DNA of 64,000 bases from Stenocarpella maydis (lineage: Eukaryota; Ascomycota; Sordariomycetes; Diaporthales; Diaporthaceae), in NCBI GenBank assembly GCA_002270565.1, contig NQMI01000037.1, positions 167,378-231,377 on the forward strand. Reading direction: 5' to 3'. The position numbers were made by a program, and so were the translations under genes. This document shows positions 21,676-33,596 of the stretch, piece by piece; the stretch's first letter is position 1, and each line of letters begins with the position of its first letter. Below the pieces are notes generated by a model. The model was not told where the DNA came from, did not search any database, and worked only from the letters and a program-made list of their open reading frames with translations.

Positions 21676-23790
21676 GAGACCCTGCGCTCCTAGGTGCTGG
21701 GTTCAGGATGCCTTTCCATCGTTCTTGGTCTGGGCCGGGTCCGTGTCATGGCCATAGGTTGGAACATGGCTATGATAGACGTATCCCCCCCCCCTTGTAC
21801 AGTACTTACTGATGGATACCCCTTTTCCTTTTCTCCGAATTCATCACATGGCGTTCTGTGGCTTCTTCTGGGTCTTTAGTATCACCAAATGGGAGGCTAT
21901 CAGGTTCGTGGGGGAGAAATTGGTGGCGGTGATCTGTTCCGGACATGTTTACCAGCATTTTCCAAGCATATAGCTTACATTGACAGCGAGCCCAAGCTCC
22001 ATCAATTATATACATGCCTCAGACACCCAGCACTCCTCATGTCGGATGCAGGCTCCTCCCGCCACGCGCCACTCCTACCGGGCTCTGTTCTAGATGCTCC
22101 AGGCTTGGAGGGACATTACGTCCACATCCCAACACGCTGGATGTCACCTGAAAATGCTTTCAAGCCCTGAGAACCTCCGCCCCCGGCCGAAGATGCCCAA
22201 GAGAACCCAGCCCTTACTTCCCGCGAGATCCGACCTCACTCTGGAACAATGGTCTTGACACTATTGTGGGCCACCGGCTGCACAAGGACCTAGGATATAA
22301 GTGTGGACTTGAGGCTTGATGCTGCATAACCTGATATGGGACATTAATGCAATCGCATATTTCCCAATTTAGATACGGCTCAGCGGGCGAGATATTATTG
22401 GATCCTTGCGGCTTCTCCATTTAAGCTGCTTGTGGCTTCGGGCCGCACACGGAAGGCCTGGCTGGTTTGGGGCGATCTTGGTGAGCGCCAGGGTGGTGGC
22501 GATGATTGGCCAATCAGCTTACACGCTTTTGGGCTGCGAAGATCCTGGTCTCTCGCGTCTGGCTAAGGTCCCGGCTCGGGTCTTGGAGGGTTTGGATCAA
22601 TGATTAGTCCCGCTCGGGGACATTTATAGGGCCATCCTGGCAGAGTTTGGTGGGAACAGATACCACACAAAATTGCGTCTGCTGTGTGGAGGTGCTGAGG
22701 GAGTGTCCTCTGGATATGACCGATGACGGTGTTACCTATATATATATATATATGGGCTTGCAGCAGCACCGTGACACGGCCCCGGGATTCCAACCTCGCT
22801 CAGCCCAGAGCACGGGGAAGTCGGTTCCTGAGCACGTTGCTAAATGAAACCATACGGGTCACTTAATACATAGTTTTCTCTTGTGCTTCTTCGATGGCAC
22901 CCCTGTTAGACCCAGGGCTGCTGCGGTACCCCCCGCCCAGCAGCAAATGACCGGGGCGGACATCGAGTTACCTCAAAAAGCAATTGGCAGGATCCTATTT
23001 AAGGCGCGCCACACATGGTAATATCAACCGGGCCATGGGATCCAGTTAGGCCCAGGTACTCCTTGTATTCCAGCTCCGGTCCCAAGGCCTCCTCCGGATC
23101 GAAATTTAAGTAGTATAATTTAACTGAGTTCCAGCTTCAGCTCGATGATAGCGAGGCTGAGAAAACACCCATGTCAGCTCCATTGTGAGAGAATGCAGGG
23201 CTCGATGCATAAGGTGGGTACCCCATATTCTTCGATGTCGGGTTCGGTATTCAGCCCGGAGACAAAGTTTGCGGGGTGCAGTAGGCGGCCGGGATCGACA
23301 CCCGTATAGCCAAGAGCTAAATACATACAGTACGTACAAGTGGTCAGCCTGCCCTTTAGTTACTGCTCGCCTCAATTAAAGTAAGGGAAAAGCAGTCCTA
23401 CTGCGAGAGCAGTGGACAAAGGGTTAGGAACAGGCGATGAGACACGCATGACTTGGTGCGTACAAATTATGTCGGAGAGGGGCTAAAAGCCGTCATATCC
23501 ACAAGGTGCGCTATGTCTCGGAAGATATCTTTTACTTAACCAATTGATTCTGGTAGGATCAAGTAGACTCATCTTGTATCCACCAAACAAGCAGTAAGTC
23601 ATTAGCTACTATACATCAGAGGTATTTAATATTAAGGCCTATATTTTATTATTATTATGCTTAGACTTGTAACCCCTACTTCCCCCCGCGAAATAGTAGT
23701 GGCAGCTGGAAATAATGTCAGCAAATCCAGTTATGAAATCTATCCATCAGTTGTGTATCAACTAACCTGTCAGCCCTGTTAGCTGGCCCT
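21676..23790. other. Long intergenic region with TA microsatellite
   Basis: About 2.1 kb with no supportable gene. A TA microsatellite lies at about 22737-22752, and AT-rich patches occur near 23600-23660. Some of it may be debris from the same decay event as the pseudogene to the right. Confidence 0.5.
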
Positions 23791-24287
23791 GTGTTGGGCT
23801 TCGGGCTGCACGGGCACAGCCACGATAGGGCGTACGCCATGACGCCAGAGCAGGAGACCCACGTGCTGGACCGGTGCGCGTAGCTCGTGACCGAGCTGCT
23901 GCGTGGCAGGGACGGCGGCGGCGCTGGCCGAGGTTCCGGCGTCGTGGTACACGGAGGACTGACGCCGATGGGATTCTACCCGTACACCGCCCCCCCCCCT
24001 CTACGCATGGCTACGTTGCGACGGACGTGGTTGAGAAGATGTGGTGGGGCCGCTTCGAGTGGCTGTGGGAGAATGAGTCCTTCCTGGACGGGGGGCCCGG
24101 GAAGGGCTATGGGTCGATATACCCCCTGATCTGGCACCCCGAGAGTGCTGGGAGGGCTCATATTGTCCATATGTTGGACAGATTCCTGCGCAGGTTGGTG
24201 CAGTTGGCTGACTCCAGCGGTGGTGAGACCACCTTTGAGGCCATGGCGAGTATCGCGCAGAGCTGGCAGGCAAGGGGCACATCGTGA
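23791..24287 (+). pseudogene. Polysaccharide deacetylase (NodB-like) remnant
   Basis: Reading across three frames gives ordered pieces of a NodB-type polysaccharide deacetylase. The pieces are GFGLHGHSHDRAYAMTPEQE (with the catalytic H-x3-H), a TAG at 23881 where Gln is expected, EVPASWYTED followed by TGA at 23960, TPMGFYPYT, and finally GYVATDVVEKMW, FEWLWENESF and YPLIWHPESAGRAHIVHMLD. The last frame runs open to the end at 24287. Such enzymes remove acetyl groups from chitin or related sugars, or belong to an amidase-like branch of the fold. At least one nonsense codon, several frameshifts (one at a C-run near 23992) and the missing 5' half make this a pseudogene. The 3' end seems intact. 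Confidence 0.75.
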
Positions 24288-24618
24288 AGGCATTCGCATA
24301 TCTGATTACCTTTCAAATCTACCAGCATCGGAGAAGAATCGCTTCAGACGGTCCGTATGTGCCAGACTTACCAAGCAGATGTGTCGGGTCAGAGCAGCTG
24401 TAGTCTTTCAAAAACCATAGCCCCGCCCAGGCGCATCTAATACCGTACAATGAGGAGACGGCGGCGGGTCGCGGCGAGCACCAGGCAATTGTAGTCAGAT
24501 AACCGAGTTCGAATTATTAGGGACCGGTACCCTTTCGCTGGAATTAACACCTTTTTAGTAGCTGTGATGGGAACCGTGTATGCAACGCCCATTTCAAATC
24601 ATGTACTTGGCAATGCAG
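24288..24618. other. Intergenic, downstream of the permease
   Basis: It lies between the deacetylase remnant and the stop of the permease gene. I see nothing beyond a likely 3' untranslated region. Confidence 0.5.
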
Positions 24619-26403
24619 TCATTGCTCAACGACCACCCCCTCTGCCGCCAGCAACCGTCCCTTGTTTAGATCGGCCTCGCCCACTTTTACAAACGCCGGC
24701 CGCATTGAGGCCTTGTACCCAACATAAAGCACTACAAAAATGATGACGCTGATGTATGCGGTAAAAAAGCCCACAGTACTCCAGGGCATAAACGTAGTGA
24801 AGCCCTGGGTGATCACGACCAGGATGTTGAAGAGCAGGCCGTACCACGCCAGGTAAGGCTGTAGCGGCGCTCGGTACGGAAGCAGATGCCTTGGGACGTT
24901 CTGAGCCTCCATGGCGCGCTGGAACTGGATGTGGGACAGGTTGATGCTGGCCCAAGTGATGAGCCCTGCGACGGCGGTGATGTCGAGGAACCAGTTGAAG
25001 GCGTCGGTGCCGGATGACGAGAGGTTGAGGAAGGCGAGGAGACCAAAAGCCGACGTGAGGGCCACAGCATAGTACGGGACGCCGTGCTTGTTGGTCTTGG
25101 TCAGAATCTGAGGGGCGTGGCCCTCGTTTGCGAGACCAACGAGTATGCGGCTACCGGAGTAGACGACCGAGTTCGCGGCCGAGAGCACGGCAGTCAGCAG
25201 GACGGCGTTGATTATGTCCGGCAAGACGCGGACCGAGGCGAGGTTCGCGGCGATGACGAGCGGGGAGCCTGCGGCGCTGGTGCTCCCGTTGGTGAGGTCC
25301 GGGTTGTCGTAGGGGATGAGGATCCCGAGGAAGAAGATGGTCGCGACGAACAGGAACAGGATGCCCCAGAAGGTGTTGCGGATAGCAACCGGGACCGTCT
25401 TGTGCGGGTTGCGGGCCTCTCCTGCGCCGACGCCAACGAGCTCAGCACCCTGGTATGAGAAAGCCGCCGTGACGAGAACGCTCCAGAATGACACGAACTT
25501 GCCGGTGGCCGGGGCCATGTTCGCATCGTATGGGGCGAACGCGCCTGGGCTTTTCCAGTAGGTAAAGCCCAAGTATCCCTGGGGGCTCGCACCAGCGTTG
25601 ATGCAGATCTGCTCCAGTTGATCAGCAACCTTTCAACAAGGGGGCCCAGAGCGAATCCGGTGTCCTCAGGGATACCCCACGGCGCAGGTATCTCCGAGAC
25701 AACAGCCCTCGGCTCGGTTATTGGGTCACACAGATTGGTGCATACCGCGAATATGAGGAAGCCCAGAATGGTGACGACCTTGATCGAGACGAACCAATAC
25801 TCCATCTCGCCGTACAACTTGACAGGAACGAAGTTGATTGCCGTGAACACGACCAAGAAGATGGCTATCCAGATGCCAATGCTGATGCTGTCGTTCCAGT
25901 AATGGATGATCAAGCCGGCCGCGGTCAACTCGAGAGCCCAAGTAATGGCCCCTTGGATTATGTTAGCCCAACACTGATTCCCGGCTCGAGCGGGCACTCA
26001 GCGCGCTGGGGACAGGTTTCCAAGACTCACAGCTGAACCAATAGAGCCAGCCCATGGCAAAACCAAGAGCCGGGTCAACAAAACGAGCGCTGTAGGATGT
26101 GAATGAGCCAGCAGTCGGGATAAATGTCGCCATCTCGCCCAGACTGGTCATGACCGAGTACAGGATGGTCCCTACGACCATGTACGAAATCAGACAGCCA
26201 ACAGGACCCGCCTTGGCCAGAGAAGCGCCGCTACCGATGAACAAGCCCGTGCCGACTGCACCTCCAATAGCGATAAACTGCAGGTGGCGACCTGACATTT
26301 CCCGCTTGAGGTCATGGGTAGATGCCTCGACGATGGACTGCTTCTCCGGGTCGGGGCTGGCATCGCCGCGCCCTGAGGCGGCTATGGCTTCTTCCTTGGG
26401 CAT
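24619..26403 (-). CDS. Amino-acid permease (AAT/YAT family, APC superfamily)
   Basis: Three exons (25951-26403 minus intron 25952-26030, 25746-25951, 24619-25608) give 522 aa, the usual length for fungal plasma-membrane amino-acid permeases. After a hydrophilic start (MPKEEAIAASGRG) comes the family signature of the first membrane helix, IAIGGAVGTGLFIGSG. SFTSYSARFVDPALGFAMGW, GEMEYWFVSIKV and GYLGFTYWKSPGAF follow at their family positions. About 12 hydrophobic helices are visible. Both introns were set by homology. The first uses the branch-like GCTAACATAATCCAAG and joins LYWFS to WAITWALE. The second (25609-25745) joins FLIFA to ICINAGASPQGYLGF. It imports amino acids by proton symport; the substrate range cannot be read from sequence. 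It is divergent from the OPT gene, across 1.85 kb that contains a CTG tract. Confidence 0.92.
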
Positions 26404-27010
26404 GCTGAGCTGTGCGTCCGGGTGTGTCGTTGGAGTTGGGGCCCGGGAGTGGTGTATAGGAACGGGGATATGTCCGAGGCGTGTGAATCCGGTGTCCAAA
26501 TAAAGGCGGCCCGGTGAGTCACGAGAGATGACGTTTATGCTGGGCCTTTTTCTCTCCGTATGTGACCCGGTGGAGAAGCAAGCCCAACAACTATCCGGAG
26601 CGGGTGAGCTCGAGCAAGAGCCGACACGAGGGAGGGTTTCCGAGGGGGCAGAATGGACCGGAACAGGCGAGGAGCAGCACCTGGGCGACGAGGAGGGACG
26701 GGAGGAGCAGTATATACAACCGACTGCAGGAAAACGCTCAGGTGGCGGGATAAGCACACACGCAGTATAAGAGACGGGACGGGTGGCAGGCAATTATGAA
26801 GGATTTTTCTTCGCCGCTGAGGGGGACGGGTGCTCGTGCAGGTGGACTGGTGGATACAAAGTGTGAAGCTGGGGCTCGTTAGACTGGCACTTGGGCCAGG
26901 CCGAACAGGACCGGGGGCGAATGGGGGGTTTAGCAGAGGTAATAATCTCGGTGATCTATCGAGACATTTGCAAAATGTTGTACGCATAGTAACTGGGCAG
27001 CGGGGCGTGG

Positions 27011-27044
<34 letters not shown>

Positions 27045-28252
27045 TGATGTGACCTTGGACATCATGACCCAGCCTCAAGGCCATGATATATACCGAGGTA
27101 CGTACAGACGTATAACCACCAACACTCATGGCAGCGAGCACTCAGCTGCCGCCAAGCCCCCCTGCCAACGGTTGTGTGCCTCACCTGAGAGATTTGTTAG
27201 CCTGAAAACATTTTCCATTCCGCGACGGACCGCCCGAACAGCTTGTCCAGGGATTGCGATGGCTCAATGCATCATGGCAGCCGGCGGATTGCGATGGCCC
27301 AGGGAGCCCCAGAGGGCAAGGTGAGTGAGGGTGCAACTGAATCAATTAGCCCACACTACTCTGCCAAGATCTGCAGAGCCATGGGAAGGGGCATCGATGT
27401 CATGGAAATGTGGCGCATGGTCAGACCAGGAACGAGATATCTCCCGGGAATAACAGGAGCGGAAGAGGTTCGCGGGCGAGGTGAAGAGATTTTTTTTGTG
27501 CCGGGGGCAATAACCAGTTTCCGCGACGAGGGGGCGCAACTGAGACGTCAGCTGGCTGCTTGTTCTGTCCCTCATTCTTATGCGGGACCACTCTGGTAAC
27601 AGCAACACCGCGAATTGGCCGCTGTGACCTTAGGCTTGTGGAGAGCTCTGGGTGGGACTCGCAGCCGAAGCGGCGCTCGTCGTCGGGAGCTTGCGTGCAT
27701 CGAGTCGTCGCCAAGCAACAGATACATGTTGGCCAGGGGCGCAAGGACAGGGCAGGGCGCAGCCAGACCCACGGCCATTGCTCGCTCGCTCAGTGGGCAG
27801 CTGCATTGTCGTGTACTGCAGTCTGTACGCAGTACATGTTTGGTAGTCAGTCTACCACTGTGCAGAGTACAGAAGTACAGAAGCTGTCAGGTACTCCGTA
27901 CTTAAGTAGTGTAGAACCGGCATTGGTTCAACGGCTTGGCTTACATAAGCCTGTGCTCGTCGGACCGGGCCTATGGCATCATCTTGGATGGCTGCCGGTG
28001 ATAACGGTCACGGGCGATCCAACCTTCCGCCATCGCGCCTCTGCCTGCTTGGATCCTCCCCCAACCATAATGCCGTGCGCCGTCATCTGCCCGCGGCGCC
28101 CGCTCTGCTGAGCCTCTGAACCCCGTCGCCCATTATTCCGAGCTCCAGGGCCTTGTGTTTTTCGACCCCTCCGAGTCCGAACCCAACCCACGGGAATCCG
28201 CCTGTTGGACCTGTCGGGTCGCGGCCCAGGAATCCCGAGCACGGTAGCAGCT
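26404..28252. other. Divergent promoter region of permease and OPT genes
   Basis: About 1.85 kb with no supportable gene. It contains ten CTG units at 27012-27041 and GTAC/TACTCCGTAC-like motifs near 27830-27905 close to the OPT start. The poly-Gln open frame on the minus strand here is a product of the CTG run. Confidence 0.5.
27012..27041. repeat. CTG trinucleotide tract, 10 units
   Basis: Ten uninterrupted CTG units lie in non-coding DNA upstream of the permease. Confidence 0.95.
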
Positions 28253-29605
28253 ATGGCGCCAGATAGGGGTCCTGACCGCTCCGGCCACGACCGCCTTGGC
28301 ACCTCGCAGGATGGCCAACAAGGCGATGCCCTCGCCGTGGCCAAGCCAGGGCTGGACGCCGAGGGCCGCAGCTTTACCCTCCGCGCCGTCGCCGCCGGCC
28401 TCCTGGTCGGGCTCGTCATCTGCTTCTCCAACATGTACTTTGGCCTCCAGACCGGCTGGGTCAGCATGATGACCATGCCCGCGTCGCTCATGGGCTTCGG
28501 CATCTTCAAGACCCTGTCTCGCCACCTGTCCTTCCCCTTCTCGCCCGTCGAGAACGTCCTGGTCCAGACTGTCGCTGGATCCATGGCCATCATGCCCCTC
28601 GGCTGCGGCTTCGTCGGCGTGCTGCCCGCCATGCAGTACCTGCTGAGGCCCGAGGAGCAGGGCCCCGTCAGCCTCAGCACATGGAAGCTGGTGGTCTGGT
28701 CACTGGGGTTGTGCTACTTCGGCGTGGTGTTTGCCGTCCCCCTGAGGCGTCAGGTCATCATCCGGGAGAAGCTCAAGTTCCCAAGCGGCTTCAGTACTGC
28801 CGTGCTGATCAGCGTGCTACACGGGAAGACCGGGCTGGTGAGAGAGGACCCGCCTCCCAAGCACAACCACCACGAACACGTTGCGCCCGACGGCTTTGGC
28901 GGACGTCTGGGGCAGGGCGGAGGTGCGGACCTTGTCCATGAGGAAGCAGGCGCAGATCTTCGGAGGCAGCAGTGGAAGGCGAACGCCAAGTTGTTGCTGA
29001 CCTGCTTCTTCACATCGGGGCTGTACACTTTTGCGACTTACTTCTTCCCAGTCTTGAGAGACCTGCCGGTATTCGGCTTGACGGCAGCCTCGACATGGCT
29101 GTGGACCCTGAACCCAAGCCTAGCTTACGTAGGGCAGGGCATCATAATGGGGCCGGCAACCACAATTCACATGGTAAGCGAGGCCCTGTCTGCCTTGCCA
29201 TTCACAGTGGGCCTTTGCGCTGACACGGCTTGATAGCTACTTGGTGCCATCATCGGATGGGGTATACTGTCACCCTTGGCCAAACACAAGGGTTGGGCCC
29301 CCGGGAAGACCAGCGACTGGGAGAATGGGAGCAAGGGCTGGATCGTATGGACCTCCCTTGCGATTATGCTCGCCGACGCTGTCGTCAGTCTCGGCTACCT
29401 CGCCGCGCGTCCTTTGCTCCGGCGCCTTGTCAAAGCTGGCGCCAGCTTCCACCACAGGTGGCAGAGCGGGGACACGAGGCTCGGCCAGCTGCTTCCTCCC
29501 CGTCACCAGGGATATACCACGCTCAGCGCCCCGTCTGATCACCAGCAGCAGCAGCAGGAGGAAGAGGAGGAGGAGGAGGAGGAGGAGGAGGAGGAGGAGG
29601 AGCCA

Positions 29606-29645
<40 letters not shown>

Positions 29646-30761
29646 CCATCTCGCACCTACTGGCCGAGGCCGACCAGGACGACGCCCCAGCCTCGCAGCT
29701 CATCTCGACGCGCACGGTCATCATCGGGCTCGTATTATCCATCGCCTTCTGTGTGCTCTGCATCCACACCGTCTTCGGGGACCTAGTGCCGCTGTACGCG
29801 ACCGTGTCGGCGGTGCTGATGGCCCTGGTGCTGAGCATCATGGGCGTGCGCGCCCTGGGCGAGACGGACCTGAACCCGGTCTCGGGAATCTCGAAGCTTG
29901 TAATTAATACCCCCCTCCCCCAAAGAGCATGTGTCTTAAAAGCCATGACCACACCGTGGCCGGTTCCATGCTATACTCGAACGAAACTTCTTAAGTTCTT
30001 CGAACGCTGACTCCCAATGCTGCAGGCGCAGCTCTTCTTCGCCCTCATCGTGCCGCAGTCCCACCCCACCTCGGTGCTGATCAACCTCGTGGCCGGCGCC
30101 GTCTCCGAGGCCGGCGCGCTGCAGGCCGGCGACCTGATGCAGGACCTCAAGACGGGCCACCTGCTGGGTGCGGCGCCCAAGGCACAGTTCTGGGGCCAGG
30201 TCGTCGGCGCTACTGTTGGAGCCGTCGTTAGCGCCTTTATATACAAGCTGTACACGGCCGTTTACACCATCCCGGGATCCCTGTTCCAGGTCCCGACTGC
30301 CTATGTGTGGATATTCACTGCGAGACTGGTCACCGGCCAAGGGCTTCCATACATGGCCAGGGAGTGGGCTACCGCGTTTGCGGTTCTGTTTACCCTGACC
30401 ACCATGGTGAGGATCTACGCTACGAATAAAAGGTGGCAGCAATTCATTCCTGGCGGAATTGCCGTGGCCGTTGGCATGTATAACGGTACGTACAACCTTT
30501 TGCTGTTCCTTTAGCCATTTAGCCTCTCTATGAGGCTTTTGGGACGTATGAATCCCTTCGGCGGAACACGGCTAACAGTCTGCAGTGCCCAGCTTCACAC
30601 TGGCGAGAACTGCAGGTGGGCTTGTGGCCTGGTGGTGGAGGAAAAAAGGCACGAGAGAAGACACGCCGTTAATTGTGCTCGCATCAGGTTTTATTCTAGG
30701 GGAGGGATTTTTAAGCATTGTCAATTTGGTTATGGAGTGTGCGGGCGTGCCACACCTGTAG
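28253..30761 (+). CDS. Oligopeptide transporter (OPT superfamily, Ygl114w-like)
   Basis: Four exons (28253-29173, 29237-29899, 30026-30485, 30586-30761) give 739 aa. Family features include FTLRAVAAGLLVGLVICFSN and MYFGLQTGWVSMM near the N terminus, then SFPFSPVENVLVQTVAGSM, LKFPSGFSTAVLISVLHG, and the C-terminal IVPQSHPTSVLINLVAGAVS. About 14 membrane helices are visible. Lack of peptide-transporter features at the N terminus and the order of segments suggest the YSL/Ygl114w-like branch rather than the classic peptide branch; the substrate (peptides, metal chelates) is unknown. Junctions are clean: HM to LLGAIIGWG, SKL to AQLFFALI, and MYN to VPSFTLARTAGG. A cytosolic loop at about residues 400-440 has runs of Gln (5), Glu (16) and Gln (13). 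It ends VMECAGVPHL. Confidence 0.9.
29609..29644 (+). repeat. CAG tract, 12 units, coding for poly-Gln
   Basis: Twelve CAG units lie inside the second OPT exon, directly after a GAG/GAA run that codes for poly-Glu (from about 29558). Both repeats fall in a predicted hydrophilic loop. Confidence 0.95.
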
Positions 30762-31122
30762 GCCACGGTCTTGTTCACTTGTGTTTTTTTTGGATGTTTT
30801 GTACAGCATAGGCATATAGCATAGGCATATAGCAATTTCTTAAACAAGACAACCTATGTGCGCAGCTCTTGACATGTGAGAGCTCCCTAGACACACCTCG
30901 CTGGTTCCTTGGCCCATCTGCACGGAAAAAAATTCAAAGAGACGAAGCCAGATCCTGCATAGTAATTCACTTTATCGCATATCACACGGCCGATTCAACA
31001 GGATATGCGTGCCATCGCAAAAGCAGTCTCACGCCAATTTTCGTGCTAATCAACCTGATATTGAGCCTTGACCAAACGCCCATAGTCTACGCAGAATCTA
31101 ACAATCAGATCTGCCTCAGGCG
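30762..31122. other. Intergenic between convergent OPT and PRMT3 genes
   Basis: No gene is seen. Short AT-rich stretches fit two 3' ends. A CATAGG(C)ATATAG motif is doubled at about 30807-30833. Confidence 0.5.
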
Positions 31123-32879
31123 CTAGTTAAGAGCCCAGACCTGGGACTTCTCAGCATTCGGAAGCCCGTCCCACTCCACCTTGATCAGCAGGCCGCGAAC
31201 ATGGTCCTCGGGCGCCGAGTAAGACAGGGTCCCCTCGATCTTGTCTCCAGCCCTGAGCGGCTTCCGCTCGTGCCCGTCCTGGTCCTCGACCAGCATCAGG
31301 ACCTGCTTCCAGTGGGTCTCCTTACGGTGCGGCCCCGTGGTGAAGGCGTTGCTGCCGTCCCTCCGCGCGGCCTCCCAGTCGTCGGCCGGCGACGTGATGG
31401 GCTCGGGCCCCTCCTTGCGCGTCGTGGCAAAGTAGTTGTCGAACCAGATGAGGAAACCGTCCACGTTGTCCACGTCCCTGGTTATCTCGCTCCCCCACGC
31501 CGTCCTGAAGGTGAGGTCCTCCACCTTGACGTGGTACAGGTCCAGCGCGTACGTGCTGGCCGTGCCGCAGAGGCAGCCGGCGGGCATGGTCTGCACCCTG
31601 ACCTCCTTGAGCATGCCCTCCTGCATGGCCTTCATGTCGAAGCCGTACACGTCCCGCCAGAAGGTAACGTTGTCGGCGACGTACTCCGGGTCCGCCACGG
31701 GGGCGTGGAAGATGGTCGTGTGCGACGGGACCAGCAGGCCGCCGGGGGCCAGGTACCTGTCGCGGGCGAAGAGCACCGAGGGCAGCATCGCCTCGTACAG
31801 CAGCGCGTAGCCCATCCACTCCGACACGATGATATCCACCTTGGCCACCGGCAGGACAATGTCCTCGACGCGGCCGCGCAGGCACGTGATGACGTCCGAC
31901 AGGCCGTTGTTGAAGATGTTCTCCCGCGCCTTGTCCAGGATGGCGGACTTGTCGATGGCGTAGACGTGTGCGGCGCCGGCCTTGGCGCAGAACATGGACA
32001 GGATGCCCGTCCCGCAGCCGATGTCCAGGACGGTCTTGCCTTTGAAGAGGTGCTTGTTGTTGTAGATAAAGTCTCGGTAGCCCTCGGTGCGGATGGTGTC
32101 TTTCAACATGGTCTCGTGGATATCTGTCCTGATGTCAGAACCACAGGTCTGCCCGGTTCAGAGAGGACAGGGAAGCCACATACCGTTGTGTGCATATGAT
32201 TCCCAGTAGTACTCCGATTCATCCTTCTTCTCCTTCTTCGGGCTGGCCGATGACCGCGACGACGAGTCGTCATCGTCGGCAAGCCACCGCTTGTCAAGGG
32301 TCTGCTCCACGGCAAGCCGGTAGTTCGCAAACTGCTTGTTGAGCTCGTCGAGCTGGGCCTGAAGAGAGGCGTTCTTGCTGGTGTCGCCGCCGGCCGTCCC
32401 CGTCGTCGATGCACCCTCAACAGCCTTGCCCTTTCCGTCTGCACCATCTGATGAGGGCGGGAGGTCATCCAGGCATATGATAAGCGCATCGTCCGCCAGG
32501 ACGGGCATCAGGTACTTGTCATCCTGGATATCCGCCTCTGTGATCTGGTCTGGCAGAGGTCTGCCATCCTTTACGACACTCCGGACTGGGACCTGCGTCA
32601 GCTGCAAATCCGGAAATGAGCCTGGACACGAGGGAACGAACTGAAGTTGACAAGCTTGATGCTGCCATAAAAGTCCAGGCCGAGCCTGTCGCGCACCGCC
32701 ACGAAGTCGAAATTGAAGCTGTTCTTGAGGTGCTCCAGCATGGACGGCGCGTCCGGGAAGACCTTGTCGTCCAGGAGCGAGACGATTTCGAGGCTCTCCT
32801 CGTCGACGCCCTCGTCAACATCGTCCCAGCCCTCAGAGCCCTCGGACCCACTGGCGATATCGTCTGCGACCTTTGACAT
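31123..32879 (-). CDS. PRMT3 (RMT3): Protein arginine N-methyltransferase 3
   Basis: Three exons (32642-32879, 32184-32585, 31123-32123) give 546 aa. The enzyme transfers methyl groups from S-adenosylmethionine to arginines of proteins; in PRMT3 the best-known target is ribosomal protein uS5 (Rps2). Catalytic motifs are intact: VLDIGCGTGILSMFCAKAG (SAM site), the double-Glu loop SEWMGYALLYEAML, and ETHWKQVL (THW loop). The N terminus aligns with the PRMT3 zinc finger and its following segment (VFPDAPSMLEHL, LDFYGSIKLVNFIR), but the zinc-binding cysteines are absent. A coiled segment near LQAQLDELNKQFANYRLAVE precedes the catalytic core. The first intron (GTTCGT donor, 56 bases) is set by homology and restores KLVNFIRSVVKDGRPLPD; the second joins SYAHN to DIHETMLKD. 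An upstream in-frame ATG at 32933 is less likely. Confidence 0.93.
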
Positions 32880-33596
32880 GGTACAGGGTCGAGACTGGAT
32901 CTTGACGAGCACAGTCCCTCTTGATCCCAGCACAGTCTTGATACGCTCCTGACATTGTTAGCGCTGCTGGACAAAGCCTTTTTTGATTTGGGCTAGGAAA
33001 ACCCAGGAGGCACACAGAGGGACGTTTGTAACGGAAAAAGTGACTTACAGGTCTGGCTAGCAAGGATTCAAGAAGGTGAAGGGTCAATGTGTGTCAAGGT
33101 AGGTTTGGCAGGTTTCGCAGGTGCTCTGGCATCCATGCAGCGTCGCAAGTATGGTGGGCGAGCGAAAAATTCATGTGCTGCTAAGCCTGCAACCCCAAAA
33201 ATTCTGCATGCGGGAGGGAGGTTTTACGGGTCATGCCGAGCAGACAGCTTCCCTACGCAAAACCTAATTCTGAGAATTGCCAGTTCTCTCAGCCCAGGCT
33301 GCATTGTGCCCTTTTGCAGTGCCGTCTTGGGTAGGCATGATTGTTCTGATGTTGTTTTGTAAATCCCAACCCCTGGCTTGGTCCTCAAAATGCTATATAC
33401 ACCTTATCTTGCTCTTAATCATGCTACATAATATCGTCCCAGGCTGTGCAGCGCTCTTATGATCCTGTCGAGTCCTCTCAGCCGCGAGGTATCCCTTTGT
33501 TTGGTTACCAAGCAGCAGGTGCATCATCAGACTCTCTCTATCTCGGAGCTCGACCCTGGGCCAACGCTCACACGAGGGATCTGATGGTGGTGAGGT
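32880..33596. other. Intergenic, PRMT3 promoter and USO1 3' flank
   Basis: About 0.7 kb. No supportable gene or repeat is seen. Confidence 0.5.

Noticed and set aside
25963..26020. Alternative permease reading through the intron (FSCESWKPVP)
   Set aside because: Splicing from the GTGAGT donor to the CCAAG acceptor restores the family sequence FSWAITWALE, which the readthrough does not.
26535..27065. Minus-strand open frame starting with poly-Gln upstream of the permease
   Set aside because: The Gln run comes from the CTG tract. The rest is Pro/Arg-rich leader-like sequence with no family match.
31201..32199. Plus-strand open frame of 332 codons antisense to PRMT3
   Set aside because: Its low-complexity Val/Gly/Arg/Asp composition is typical of an antisense frame, and PRMT3 is certain on the other strand.
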